64,000 nt of DNA from contig CACYGI010000001.1 in the NCBI GenBank assembly GCA_902773925.1, positions 248,001 to 312,000 of the forward strand. The letters run 5' to 3'. The position numbers and the translations under genes are program-made. Positions 1 through 8,375 of the stretch are shown here, one piece after another. Under the pieces are notes generated by a model. It was given only the letters and a program-made list of their open reading frames with translations, did not search any database and was not told the origin of the DNA. Source of the stretch: an uncultured Bacteroidia bacterium. GTDB lineage: Bacteria > Bacteroidota > Bacteroidia > Bacteroidales > UBA932. Within the stretch, counting starts at the first letter, position 1. Each line of letters begins with the position of its first letter.

Positions 1-670
1 AGACTATCATTACCGGAATCTGGCCCGATACAAGAAATGAGCTCGTATCCTCCCTCTGCTGCATACCTCTTATCGAAGATACAATACCCTCAGGATCGTG
101 CATTTCACACAGCTCTATAGTCTCCATTATCTTTGCTTCCAGACGGCTTAGATTATCGGGATGGTACATCTTCGGTATAGAAAGAGCAGCTATCGAAGAT
201 AGCTTACCTTTATGGATTAGGGCAATCTCGCGTCGGCGGTCCTCAGCTTTATCTTCGGGATCCGGATAAGGATGCGAATGCATCAGTATTATCTTCGAGC
301 AGCGCTCAGGATGCCTGATACCCATCTGCAGGGTAGCATAGCCACCCATCGAGTGGCCGCAGATGATAGCTTTATCTACTTTGCAGCAATCCAGTACGGC
401 GCAGGCCACGTCGGCGCAGAAATCCATCCCGTTCACGCTGCAGCCATCTTCTGCTGCTGGAGCCGAATCCGTAAGACCGTGTCCCGGCATATCAAATGAT
501 ATGACACGGAACCGCTCGGAGAGAATATCGGCAAACTCGCTCCAGATATACATAGATTCCAGATATCCGTGCATCAGAAGAATACACGGAAGATCGGGAT
601 TTGCTGCGTTCTGGCGACCTGTATCGCTGATATGAACCGATATCCCGGCGGCGATGGCAAAATATTCCAT
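1..670 (-). CDS. alpha/beta hydrolase, 3' end missing (window edge)
   Basis: About 223 residues are visible and the C-terminus lies outside the window. The start at 670 (MEYFAIAAG) follows a TATATTTA-like -7 box at 697-690. Seen: an HG oxyanion-hole motif at residues 34-35, an [10 protein letters not shown] strand-loop near 59-68, and the nucleophile elbow GHSMGG at 105-110 with Ser107. This is the classic layout of the alpha/beta hydrolase fold. The catalytic Asp and His would lie past the edge. No signal peptide is seen, so it is probably cytoplasmic. It is divergent from ruvB with a 54-bp shared upstream gap. The substrate cannot be told; it could be an esterase, lactonase or C-C hydrolase. 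Confidence 0.85.
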   Translation of the reverse strand, partial: MEYFAIAAGISVHISDTGRQNAANPDLPCILLMHGYLESMYIWSEFADILSERFRVISFDMPGHGLTDSAPAAEDGCSVNGMDFCADVACAVLDCCKVDKAIICGHSMGGYATLQMGIRHPERCSKIILMHSHPYPDPEDKAEDRRREIALIHKGKLSSIAALSIPKMYHPDNLSRLEAKIMETIELCEMHDPEGIVSSIRGMQQREDTSSFLVSGQIPVMIV

Positions 671-689
671 AGGCAATGTATCTTGCCCG

Positions 690-717
690 TAAATATAGGA
701 AAAATTGATTACCTTTG
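690..717. promoter_or_regulatory. divergent -7 boxes for hydrolase and ruvB
   Basis: On the plus strand TACCTTTG (710-717) fits the Bacteroidota -7 consensus TAnnTTTG and ends 7 nt before the ruvB ATG, which implies an almost leaderless mRNA. On the minus strand TATATTTA (697-690) is a weaker match that would serve the hydrolase gene. No experimental start sites are known here. Confidence 0.55.
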
Positions 718-724
718 TGTGTAT

Positions 725-1750
725 ATGACAGAAGAGAGCACATTTAATCCGCGTACCGAGTCGGACCGCAGAGAAAAGGATTTTGACAACAAGATCCGCC
801 CACGGGAGTTTTCGGATTTTTCAGGACAGGACAAGATCATAGAAAACCTTAAAATCTTCGTCAAGGCAGCCCTGCTTCGCGGTGAGGCCCTTGATCATAT
901 ACTGTTCCACGGCCCTCCGGGCCTGGGTAAGACCACACTTGCCAATATAGTCGCCAACGAGTTGGGAGTCAATATGAAAGTGACCTCCGGTCCGGTGCTC
1001 GACAAGCCCGGCGATCTGGCCGGACTGCTCAATATGCTCGAGCCGGGCGACGTGCTGTTTATCGACGAGATTCACCGTCTTTCGCCGGTAGTGGAGGAAT
1101 ACCTCTATTCGGCAATGGAGGACTATACGATCGATATAGTCATAGATAAGGGGCCGGCCGCCCGCAGCGTGCAGATTTCCATCAATCCGTTCACGCTTAT
1201 CGGCGCCACGACCCGCAGCGGCCTGCTTACATCGCCTCTGCGCGCCCGTTTCGGTATCCAGTGCCATATGGAGTACTATGACGCCGCGACGCTCTTCAAG
1301 ATTGTCCGCCGCTCGGCTTCCATCCTCAATATCGATATAACGGACGATGCGGCGCACGAGATAGCGATGCGCAGCCGCGGCACGCCGCGTATAGCCAACT
1401 CCCTGATCCGCCGTGTGAGAGACTTCGCCCAGGTCAAGGGTACAGGTGTCATAGACCTGGATATCACGCGTATAGCCCTCTCCGCCCTCAATATCGACAA
1501 GCGTGGCCTGGATGAGGTTGACAACAAGATCCTGCTTACGATTATCGAGAAGTTCGGCGGCGGTCCGGTTGGCGCCGGTACGCTCGCAACGGCCATATCC
1601 GAGGACCAGGGCACGCTCGAAGAGGTTTATGAGCCATTCCTGATCCAGGAGGGATTCCTTTCGCGCACTCCCCGGGGCAGGGTTGTCACTGACCTGGCCT
1701 ACAACCATCTGGGCATCAAGCGATATCAGTCCGAAAGTTCACTCTTTTAG
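725..1750 (+). CDS. ruvB: Holliday junction branch migration ATPase RuvB
   Basis: The product is 341 aa, a normal RuvB length. RuvB is the hexameric AAA+ motor that, with RuvA, drives branch migration of Holliday junctions in recombinational repair. Seen: Walker A GPPGLGKT at 63-70, Walker B with DEIH at 114-117, the sensor stretch GATTRSGLL, and the C-terminal winged-helix segment ending in the RTPRGR block. The open frame continues 52 codons upstream. The ATG at 725 is preferred because the protein family begins there and because the -7 box (710-717) lies inside the longer frame. The stop TAG shares its last base with the GTG start of mfd, so the two repair genes are translationally coupled. 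Confidence 0.97.
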   Translation: MTEESTFNPRTESDRREKDFDNKIRPREFSDFSGQDKIIENLKIFVKAALLRGEALDHILFHGPPGLGKTTLANIVANELGVNMKVTSGPVLDKPGDLAGLLNMLEPGDVLFIDEIHRLSPVVEEYLYSAMEDYTIDIVIDKGPAARSVQISINPFTLIGATTRSGLLTSPLRARFGIQCHMEYYDAATLFKIVRRSASILNIDITDDAAHEIAMRSRGTPRIANSLIRRVRDFAQVKGTGVIDLDITRIALSALNIDKRGLDEVDNKILLTIIEKFGGGPVGAGTLATAISEDQGTLEEVYEPFLIQEGFLSRTPRGRVVTDLAYNHLGIKRYQSESSLF

Positions 1751-4700
1751 TGGATATTCCATCACATATCACTGTAGCACAGTCGCTTGACTGTTTTACC
1801 GGTTCGGCGCGCACGGTTTATCTTGCATCCGTGCTGGGGCATCTTGTCCACCCGACGGTACATCTGGTGCTGGCACAGGACAAGAAAAACGCGTATTTCG
1901 CAACAAGCGACCTGTACAACTTCTTCGCCTCCGATACGGTATTCTATTTCCCTGCAAATGACGACCGTACGGGAGTCAAGGAGGCTTCCGCCAAAGTGCA
2001 GCGCACAGCCGCCCTGGGTGCCCTCGGCGCATTCGGAGAAACGTCGCAGATAGATAATTTTGCCGCCGCTTTCGCCTCTGGTACATATGATCTTGCCCGT
2101 GTGCAGCGCGTCGAGGTGCCGCATCTGGTGATAGTCAGCTACCCGCAGGCCCTGGAGGAGAGTGTGCCGCAGCGCCGCCGCACGCAGGAGCTTATACTGC
2201 GCATCAGAAGGGGCGATGCACTTTCGCACGATTTTATCCGCGACCTGCTCTTTGATAATAACTTCCGTAAGGTTGACTTTGTCTCGGAGCCAGGTGAATT
2301 TGCCGTCCGCGGCAGTATAATCGACATATTCTCATTCTCCGACAACCAGCCTTACCGTATCGATTTCTTCGGAGACGAAATCGAATCAATCCGCCGATTC
2401 GACGCTGATACTCAGCTCTCTATCGAAGAATACGAGTCGATCGACATATACCCGGACCTGACTGAAGTAGCGGAGCAGGACATGGTCCCATTCTGGGATA
2501 TACTTCCCGAAGGCACGGTCCTGTGGGATTTCAGGGATATGGAAAGCCAACGGAAAGAGCCCCGCGTGATACCTCAGCCCACTTTCAACAAGAATTTCAA
2601 CCTGCTTGCGGAGGATATCTGCGACAGGATGGACAGTGGCTGGAAAGTGACCATACTGAGCCCCAACGAGGCCCAGACTTCACGTCTCAAGCAGATATTT
2701 CGCGACATCGGAAGCGGCATCCAGCCGCAGTTCCTGCCGCTGTCACTTCACGAAGGCTATCAGGACCGCGAGGACAAATGCTGTTTCTATACCGACCATC
2801 AGATTTTCGAACGGTACCACAAGGTTCGCATCCGCCGCCGCGTTGAGCGAAGCGAGCGCCTGACTCTCAATGAATTGAATGAGATGAAGCTGGGTGATTA
2901 CGTGGTCCATATCGACCACGGCGTAGGGCGTTACGGCGGGCTGGTCAAGATGCACGTGGACGGCCGGGAGCAGGAGGCGGTCAAAATCGAATACCGCGAC
3001 GGCGATACCATTTTCGTGTCGATACACGGCATCCACCGCATCTCGCGATACCGTTCGCGCGACGACGAACCCCCGAAGATATACAAGCTCGGCAGCAAGG
3101 CCTGGGAAAACCTCAAGCGCACCACCAAATCGCGCATAAAGGACATCGCAAAGGACCTGATCAACCTCTACAGCCTGCGCCAGAAGACACCCGGATTTGC
3201 TTTTTCGCCGGATAATTACCTCCAGCACGAGCTTGAATCTTCATTCATCTACGAGGACACCCCCGACCAGCAGAAGGCCTCGGAGGCCGTCAAGCACGAT
3301 ATGGAGGACAGCCATCCGATGGACCGCCTGATCTGTGGCGACGTCGGCTTCGGCAAGACCGAAATAGCCGTTCGTGCTGCATTCAAAGCTGTTTGCGACA
3401 GCAAGCAGGTGGCGATCCTGGTGCCTACGACCATCCTCGCGCTGCAGCACTACCGGACGTTCAGCGAAAGGCTTTCCGGATTCCCGTGCAGCATCGATTA
3501 TATCAGCCGTCTGCGCTCGGCCAAAGATATCCGCGATATCCAGGAACGCCTCGCCAGCGGCCGGCTGGACATAGTCATCGGCACCCACCGGCTTCTTAAT
3601 AAAGGCATAACGTTCAAGGATTTAGGTCTGCTCATCATAGACGAGGAGCAGAAGTTCGGCGTGACGGCCAAGGAGCGTATCCGCCAGATGAAGGCCAATA
3701 TAGATACGCTTACCCTGACGGCTACTCCGATTCCGCGTACGCTGCAATTCTCGCTGCTCGGAGCGCGCGACCTTTCGATCATCAATACCCCGCCGCCCAA
3801 CCGCCTGCCGGTCTATACGGAGGTCATACGGTTCAATGACGATGATATCGCGGAGATAATCTCGCGCGAGCTGGAGCGCGGCGGCCAGGTATTCTTCGTG
3901 CACAACCGCGTGGAGGACATCCTTTCTGTCCAGGAGATTCTGCACCGCATCGTGCCGCAGGCCTCTATCTGCCTTGCGCACGGCAAAATGGAGCCGGAAG
4001 TGCTTGAGAGCAAGATACTCTCCTTTATGAACGGCGAATACGATATCCTGCTTTCCACCACGATAATGGAGAACGGCATAGACATCCCCAACGCCAATAC
4101 GATCATCATCAACCAGGCCCACCGGTTCGGGCTTTCGGACCTGCACCAGCTGCGGGGCCGCGTGGGACGCAGCAACGTCAAGGCTTACTGCTATCTGGTC
4201 GTGCCGCAGGTCGCTTCGCTTACAGATGATGCCCGCCGCAGGATCCGCGCCATCGAGGCGTTCTCGGACCTGGGCAGCGGATTCAATATCTCGATGCAGG
4301 ATCTCGATATCCGCGGCGCGGGCAACCTTCTGGGCGTCGAGCAGAGCGGTTTCGTGGCCGAAATGGGCTACGAGACATATATGAAGATTCTTGGCGAGGC
4401 AATGTCGGAGCTTCCCGCCAATATGCGCCCTACTTCCGCGAAAGTCACTGACGTCCATATCGAAACGGATCTGGAGGTGCTCATTCCGGATGATTACGTG
4501 GACATTCCTTCGGAGAAGATACGGCTCTACCGCGAGCTGGACGGCCTTGGCAGCGAAGAGGCCCTGAAGATGTTCGCCTCGGCGGCGGAAGACCGCTTCG
4601 GCAAGATTCCGCCGCAAATGTTCGAGCTGATGCAGGTAGTCCGCCTGCGCCTGATTGCACAGCGGCTTGGTTTCGAGCGCATTACGCTCAAAAATGGAAA

Positions 4701-4920
4701 GATGTTCGCCTGGTTTGTCACAGACCAGACCGACCCATTCTACCAGGATGGTCGCAGCGATGCGGTATTGGTGCGTATCAATGAGCTTGGATACAGGTTT
4801 AAAATAGGCCAGAAACCCGATACGGACCGCGTCTATTGTATGAGTAATGGCGTCAAGAGCGTTACCGAGGCAGTACGGCTTATGCGCCTTCTGCTGCCCG
4901 AAGCTTCGCAATCGGCATAA
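1750..4920 (+). CDS. mfd: transcription-repair coupling factor Mfd
   Basis: The product is 1056 aa, slightly shorter than the usual 1100-1150. Mfd removes RNA polymerase stalled at lesions and recruits UvrA. Seen: an N-terminal UvrB-homology region, the RNA-polymerase-interacting (CarD-like) domain near residue 380 (GDYVVHIDHGVGRY), a RecG-like SF2 translocase with Walker A GDVGFGKT near 530 and DEEQ near 631, the helicase C-terminal motif GRVGRS, and a C-terminal TRCF domain. The start is GTG at 1750, the only one that keeps the N-terminus, overlapping the ruvB stop by one base. There is no gap, so ruvB-mfd is one transcript. No terminator is visible before the next gene. Confidence 0.97.
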   Translation: MDIPSHITVAQSLDCFTGSARTVYLASVLGHLVHPTVHLVLAQDKKNAYFATSDLYNFFASDTVFYFPANDDRTGVKEASAKVQRTAALGALGAFGETSQIDNFAAAFASGTYDLARVQRVEVPHLVIVSYPQALEESVPQRRRTQELILRIRRGDALSHDFIRDLLFDNNFRKVDFVSEPGEFAVRGSIIDIFSFSDNQPYRIDFFGDEIESIRRFDADTQLSIEEYESIDIYPDLTEVAEQDMVPFWDILPEGTVLWDFRDMESQRKEPRVIPQPTFNKNFNLLAEDICDRMDSGWKVTILSPNEAQTSRLKQIFRDIGSGIQPQFLPLSLHEGYQDREDKCCFYTDHQIFERYHKVRIRRRVERSERLTLNELNEMKLGDYVVHIDHGVGRYGGLVKMHVDGREQEAVKIEYRDGDTIFVSIHGIHRISRYRSRDDEPPKIYKLGSKAWENLKRTTKSRIKDIAKDLINLYSLRQKTPGFAFSPDNYLQHELESSFIYEDTPDQQKASEAVKHDMEDSHPMDRLICGDVGFGKTEIAVRAAFKAVCDSKQVAILVPTTILALQHYRTFSERLSGFPCSIDYISRLRSAKDIRDIQERLASGRLDIVIGTHRLLNKGITFKDLGLLIIDEEQKFGVTAKERIRQMKANIDTLTLTATPIPRTLQFSLLGARDLSIINTPPPNRLPVYTEVIRFNDDDIAEIISRELERGGQVFFVHNRVEDILSVQEILHRIVPQASICLAHGKMEPEVLESKILSFMNGEYDILLSTTIMENGIDIPNANTIIINQAHRFGLSDLHQLRGRVGRSNVKAYCYLVVPQVASLTDDARRRIRAIEAFSDLGSGFNISMQDLDIRGAGNLLGVEQSGFVAEMGYETYMKILGEAMSELPANMRPTSAKVTDVHIETDLEVLIPDDYVDIPSEKIRLYRELDGLGSEEALKMFASAAEDRFGKIPPQMFELMQVVRLRLIAQRLGFERITLKNGKMFAWFVTDQTDPFYQDGRSDAVLVRINELGYRFKIGQKPDTDRVYCMSNGVKSVTEAVRLMRLLLPEASQSA

Positions 4921-4958
4921 TGTTTGAATAATTATTTGCTTAAAATTATGAAAAACAC

Positions 4959-4966
4959 CATCTTTG
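4959..4966 (+). promoter_or_regulatory. -7 box for outer-membrane protein gene
   Basis: CATCTTTG differs from TAnnTTTG at one position and lies 19 nt before the ATG at 4986. It also overlaps the first codons of a longer frame starting at GTG 4968, which argues for the 4986 start. Confidence 0.45.
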
Positions 4967-4985
4967 CGTGTTTCAAACATCGAAA

Positions 4986-6293
4986 ATGAAGCTGAAAGTT
5001 ACAATACCGACACTCATCATCCTGGCAGGATTGCTCATAAGCAGCCAAGTATCAGCGCAAACCACGGACGCATCCACAGGATTTACCCCTTATTCGATCT
5101 TTGGATTCGGCGACATCGCCCGGGAGGGCACCGTATATAACCTTTCGATGGGCGGCATCGGCGTGGGCGACCGCAACGTGCGGTTCATCAACCTGCTCAA
5201 TCCGGCAGCGGTCACTGCCCGCGAGAGCAAGTCGTTTATGATGGATTTCGGCCTGGAGTCGCGCAACGTCTATTATGCGGCTGATTCGCAGGATGGTCGT
5301 AGCACTTCGGCCAACAATACTTTCAATATGCACCATATGGTGATGTCCTTCCCGATTGCGAAGCACTCGGCCTTCATGATCGGCCTGCAGCCCTACAGCT
5401 CCGTGGGATACAAGTTCCGTTCGATGGAGACCGACGACGTGCTGCTCTCCGAGGCCGGCGACATCATCTATACGAAGGAAGGTCAGGGCGGTCTGTCGCA
5501 GGCATTCATAGGCGCCGGCGTGACGCTTTTCGACCGTCTCCACCTGGGTGCCGAAGGGCTGTATTATTTCGGCAACATAATGCATTACAGCTCGGCTGCG
5601 TTCAAGACATCTTCGGCATATCGTTCCATCAATTCGGGCTGGGATTATTATCTGACAGGTTTTTCGGGCAAGCTCGGAATTCAGTATGAGCAGCCGCTGG
5701 GCCGTGTCAAGGCCACGGTCGGCGCGACCTGGACGATACCTACGGTCATCAGCGGCCACGTTGACCGTTTCGCCTACGGCGTAAATGCTTCGGCCACCGA
5801 TACCATCGTCAACCGCACCGAGCCCGGCATCAGCTATGATATACCTTCGCAGTGGAGCGCCGGCATCACCCTCAAGGACGCAGACCACTGGATGGTGGGA
5901 TTCGACTATCAGCAGCAGGACTGGAGCGCCACCAACTTCGGTGCAAGGGGCGGCGTGGATTTCGCGCCCTGCAAGATGCAGGCCTTCCGCCTGGGTTTCG
6001 AATGGACGCCCGACCGCTACGACATCCGCTATTACCACCGTCGCATATCATACCGGGGCGGCCTCTATCACGAGAAGTCCTATTACACCTTCAACGGCCG
6101 CCAGGTGAACGCTACGGGTATCACTTTCGGAGTCTCCCTGCCGGTCTTCCGTTATTACAACTCGATCTCTGTCGGAGTGGACCTTGGCCAGCGCGGCACG
6201 ATTTCTGACGGATTGGTCCGCGAAAGATATGCCCTGCTGTACGTTTCGTTCAGCCTGCACGATATCTGGTTCCTCAAGAACCTGTACGAGTAA
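4986..6293 (+). CDS. secreted outer-membrane beta-barrel protein, function unknown
   Basis: The product is 435 aa from the ATG at 4986, which gives a clean signal peptide (MKLKVTIPTL.., cleavage near SAQ, residue 25). A GTG at 4968 would add 6 residues but lies at the promoter. The mature part is rich in Gly, Tyr and alternating strands, with motifs such as NLSMGGIGVG and NPAA, as in the FadL/OmpP1-like outer-membrane proteins of Bacteroidota. It is therefore probably a barrel. The C-terminus lacks a final Phe but is aromatic (WFLKNLYE). It stands immediately upstream of the helical repeat protein and lptC, in an envelope-biogenesis context. No substrate can be assigned. Confidence 0.75.
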   Translation: MKLKVTIPTLIILAGLLISSQVSAQTTDASTGFTPYSIFGFGDIAREGTVYNLSMGGIGVGDRNVRFINLLNPAAVTARESKSFMMDFGLESRNVYYAADSQDGRSTSANNTFNMHHMVMSFPIAKHSAFMIGLQPYSSVGYKFRSMETDDVLLSEAGDIIYTKEGQGGLSQAFIGAGVTLFDRLHLGAEGLYYFGNIMHYSSAAFKTSSAYRSINSGWDYYLTGFSGKLGIQYEQPLGRVKATVGATWTIPTVISGHVDRFAYGVNASATDTIVNRTEPGISYDIPSQWSAGITLKDADHWMVGFDYQQQDWSATNFGARGGVDFAPCKMQAFRLGFEWTPDRYDIRYYHRRISYRGGLYHEKSYYTFNGRQVNATGITFGVSLPVFRYYNSISVGVDLGQRGTISDGLVRERYALLYVSFSLHDIWFLKNLYE

Positions 6294-6306
6294 AAACGAT
6301 TTTTTA

Positions 6307-6314
6307 TAAATTTG
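6307..6314 (+). promoter_or_regulatory. -7 box upstream of helical repeat gene
   Basis: TAAATTTG matches TAnnTTTG exactly, 36 nt before the ATG at 6351, so the downstream gene pair can be transcribed independently of the barrel gene. Confidence 0.55.
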
Positions 6315-6350
6315 CACGCTGCAACAAAATTGAAAAACAGATATACAGAT

Positions 6351-7664
6351 ATGAAAAAGTCAGTAGTTATCCTTTTGGCACTGGTCCTCTCGGTTCCGGT
6401 TTTCGCACAGGGAAAATTTGGCGCGGACAGCGCCGAGTGCGTGAAATACCTTTCGTATTTCTCGGAGTACATGAAGCAGAACAACCTCAAAGATGCGGCA
6501 GGTCCGTGGCGTGAAGCCCTCTCCATCTGCCCTCCGACGGCCAACCAGTACCTCTTCATCAATGGACAGAAGATCCTTCGTTATGAGATACCCCAGGAGC
6601 GCAGCAACCCCGAGCGGGTACAGGAGCTCGTAGATTCACTGCTGATGCTTTCCGACGTCCGCGCCCAGTACTATCCGAAGTATTACGCCGCTTCGCTCAA
6701 CAACAAGGCCATCGACGCCATCAACTATCTCAAGGGCGATCCCAAGCGTTGCTACCAGATCGTATCCGAGGTGACCGCGACCATCGAAGGCAAGTGCGCC
6801 GCATCGGTATATATCAATCAGATGCAGCTGATCATCGGTCTCAACAAGGCCGGAGAGGCTACTCCCGACCAGGTGCTGGAAGACTACAACCGCCTGATGG
6901 GATATATGGAGCAGAGCACCAACAATGACGTGATCAACGCCAAGGCAAATGTCGAGCAGCTGTTTATCGACAGCGGCGTGGCATCCTGCGACAACCTCAT
7001 CGCTCTCTACACGCCCCGTTTCGAGACCTCGAAGGACAACAAGGCCGTCCTGACCAATATGGTCAAGATGCTCTCCAAGAGCGACTGCTTCGACAGCGAC
7101 CTGTTCCTGCAGGCAGTCGAGGCGCTCTATGCGATCGATCCTTCCAAGGAGTCCGCATACTATCTGTACAAGCTTTACTCCTCACGCGGTGACAACGAGA
7201 GTGCGGCACAGTATCTTACCGAGGCCATCGGTCATCTCGACGGATCCGATAAGCCTGAGGATATCGCTCTGCTGGCTGATTACAACCTCGAGCTGGCTAC
7301 CTTCTACTTCAAGAACCTCGGCCGCAGCGCAGCGGCAGTCAATGTCGCCAAGACCGTTCCGGATCTCAATCCTGCGCTCGCCGGCAAGGCTTACCTGCTG
7401 ATCGGTACCATCTGGGGCAGCCAGAAGTGCTCCGGCAATGAAGTCGAGTCCCGCGCTCAGTTCTGGGTGGCACTTGACTATATGACCCGCGCCCGCAATG
7501 CGGATCCGAGCCTCGAAGAGGAGACCTCGCGTCTCTCGGCGCAGTACCGCCGCTATCTGCCTCAGCAGGCCGATGCATTTATGTATGACCTGGTGGACGG
7601 TTCCTCCTATGTCGTCTCCTGCAACGGAATGCGTGAAGTAACCACGGTCCGTACCAACAAATAA
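6351..7664 (+). CDS. periplasmic TPR-like helical repeat protein
   Basis: The product is 437 aa. The ATG at 6351 gives an ideal signal peptide (MKKSVVILLALVLSVPVFAQ); an upstream in-frame codon at 6312 falls in the promoter. The mature protein is almost wholly alpha-helical with TPR-like spacing (for example YLYKLYSSRGDNESAAQYLTEA and LADYNLELATFYFKNLG), and no catalytic motif is seen. TPR proteins scaffold complexes. The stop overlaps the ATG of lptC (TAATG), so a role next to LPS export or general envelope assembly is a reasonable inference. The exact partner is unknown. Confidence 0.7.
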   Translation: MKKSVVILLALVLSVPVFAQGKFGADSAECVKYLSYFSEYMKQNNLKDAAGPWREALSICPPTANQYLFINGQKILRYEIPQERSNPERVQELVDSLLMLSDVRAQYYPKYYAASLNNKAIDAINYLKGDPKRCYQIVSEVTATIEGKCAASVYINQMQLIIGLNKAGEATPDQVLEDYNRLMGYMEQSTNNDVINAKANVEQLFIDSGVASCDNLIALYTPRFETSKDNKAVLTNMVKMLSKSDCFDSDLFLQAVEALYAIDPSKESAYYLYKLYSSRGDNESAAQYLTEAIGHLDGSDKPEDIALLADYNLELATFYFKNLGRSAAAVNVAKTVPDLNPALAGKAYLLIGTIWGSQKCSGNEVESRAQFWVALDYMTRARNADPSLEEETSRLSAQYRRYLPQQADAFMYDLVDGSSYVVSCNGMREVTTVRTNK

Positions 7665-8314
7665 TGTCCACAGGAGGCATTATACGGATATTGACAGGCA
7701 TTATGGCAGCGGAAGTTGCCATAATGCTTTTTTATTCCTGCAACCGTGAGCCGGAGCAGGTGATCATCGATTTTCGGCATACCCCGACACAGGAGATCCG
7801 CAATATGGAGATGGTCCAGTCCGAAAACGGATATGTGGAGATGCGTATGTCGGCGCCGCGGATGCAGCACTTCGAGTATGATGACGACTCGGTGCGCAGG
7901 GTGTACGACTTCTATCCGGACAGCTTCTATGTACGGATCTACACCCGCGACGGGGCGCTGGAGACCGAGATAGTCTCTGAGCAGGCCCGTCACGAGACCA
8001 CTGCCGGCAAAAACACCTGGAGCGCCTTCGGCAACGTGCAGATGGTCAATCATATCCGCCGCCAGCGGATGGAGTCCGACACCATCTACTGGGACCAGGC
8101 GCGGCACAAGATTTACACCGACTGCTACGTCCGCCTGATATCAGATCAGGGCGAGATGCAGGGGTACGGAATGGAATCCGACGAAAAGGTGCGTGACGCC
8201 TATATCCGAAAACCGTTTGATTCGTATTCGGTAATCGAACAGGATTCTACAAAAATCGTTATAGATACCCTCAATTTTATCGGTCCGCTGATGCAACGTT
8301 TTACCGAAAAGTAG
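7664..8314 (+). CDS. lptC: LPS export system protein LptC (lipoprotein-type)
   Basis: The product is 216 aa. LptC is the bitopic inner-membrane partner of LptBFG that passes lipopolysaccharide to LptA. Seen: an N-terminal hydrophobic segment (residues 6-24) ending in YSC with Cys26, so it could be a lipoprotein rather than a simple membrane anchor. The beta-jellyroll repeats typical of Lpt proteins follow (ETEIVSEQARHET, WSAFGNVQMVN, IYTDCYVRLISDQGEMQGYG). Length and motif order fit LptC of Bacteroidota. The start ATG overlaps the stop of the TPR gene by one base (TAATG). The stop is followed by a new promoter for the PpiD-like gene. Confidence 0.85.
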   Translation: MSTGGIIRILTGIMAAEVAIMLFYSCNREPEQVIIDFRHTPTQEIRNMEMVQSENGYVEMRMSAPRMQHFEYDDDSVRRVYDFYPDSFYVRIYTRDGALETEIVSEQARHETTAGKNTWSAFGNVQMVNHIRRQRMESDTIYWDQARHKIYTDCYVRLISDQGEMQGYGMESDEKVRDAYIRKPFDSYSVIEQDSTKIVIDTLNFIGPLMQRFTEK

Positions 8315-8336
8315 CATCTATCTAATGATTTTTGAC

Positions 8337-8344
8337 TATTTTTG
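8337..8344 (+). promoter_or_regulatory. -7 box for PpiD-like gene
   Basis: TATTTTTG is an exact TAnnTTTG match 31 nt before the ATG at 8376. The box follows the lptC stop by about 23 nt. Confidence 0.55.
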
Positions 8345-8375
8345 CAGCCTTGAATCAACTAAAAACTAAACACAA

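Noticed and set aside
821..1708. 295-codon open frame antisense to ruvB
   Set aside because: It lies wholly within a certain gene, has no promoter or family motif and reflects codon bias on the other strand.
3622..4980. 452-codon open frame antisense to mfd
   Set aside because: Shadow of mfd; low-complexity His/Arg-rich translation with no recognisable domain.
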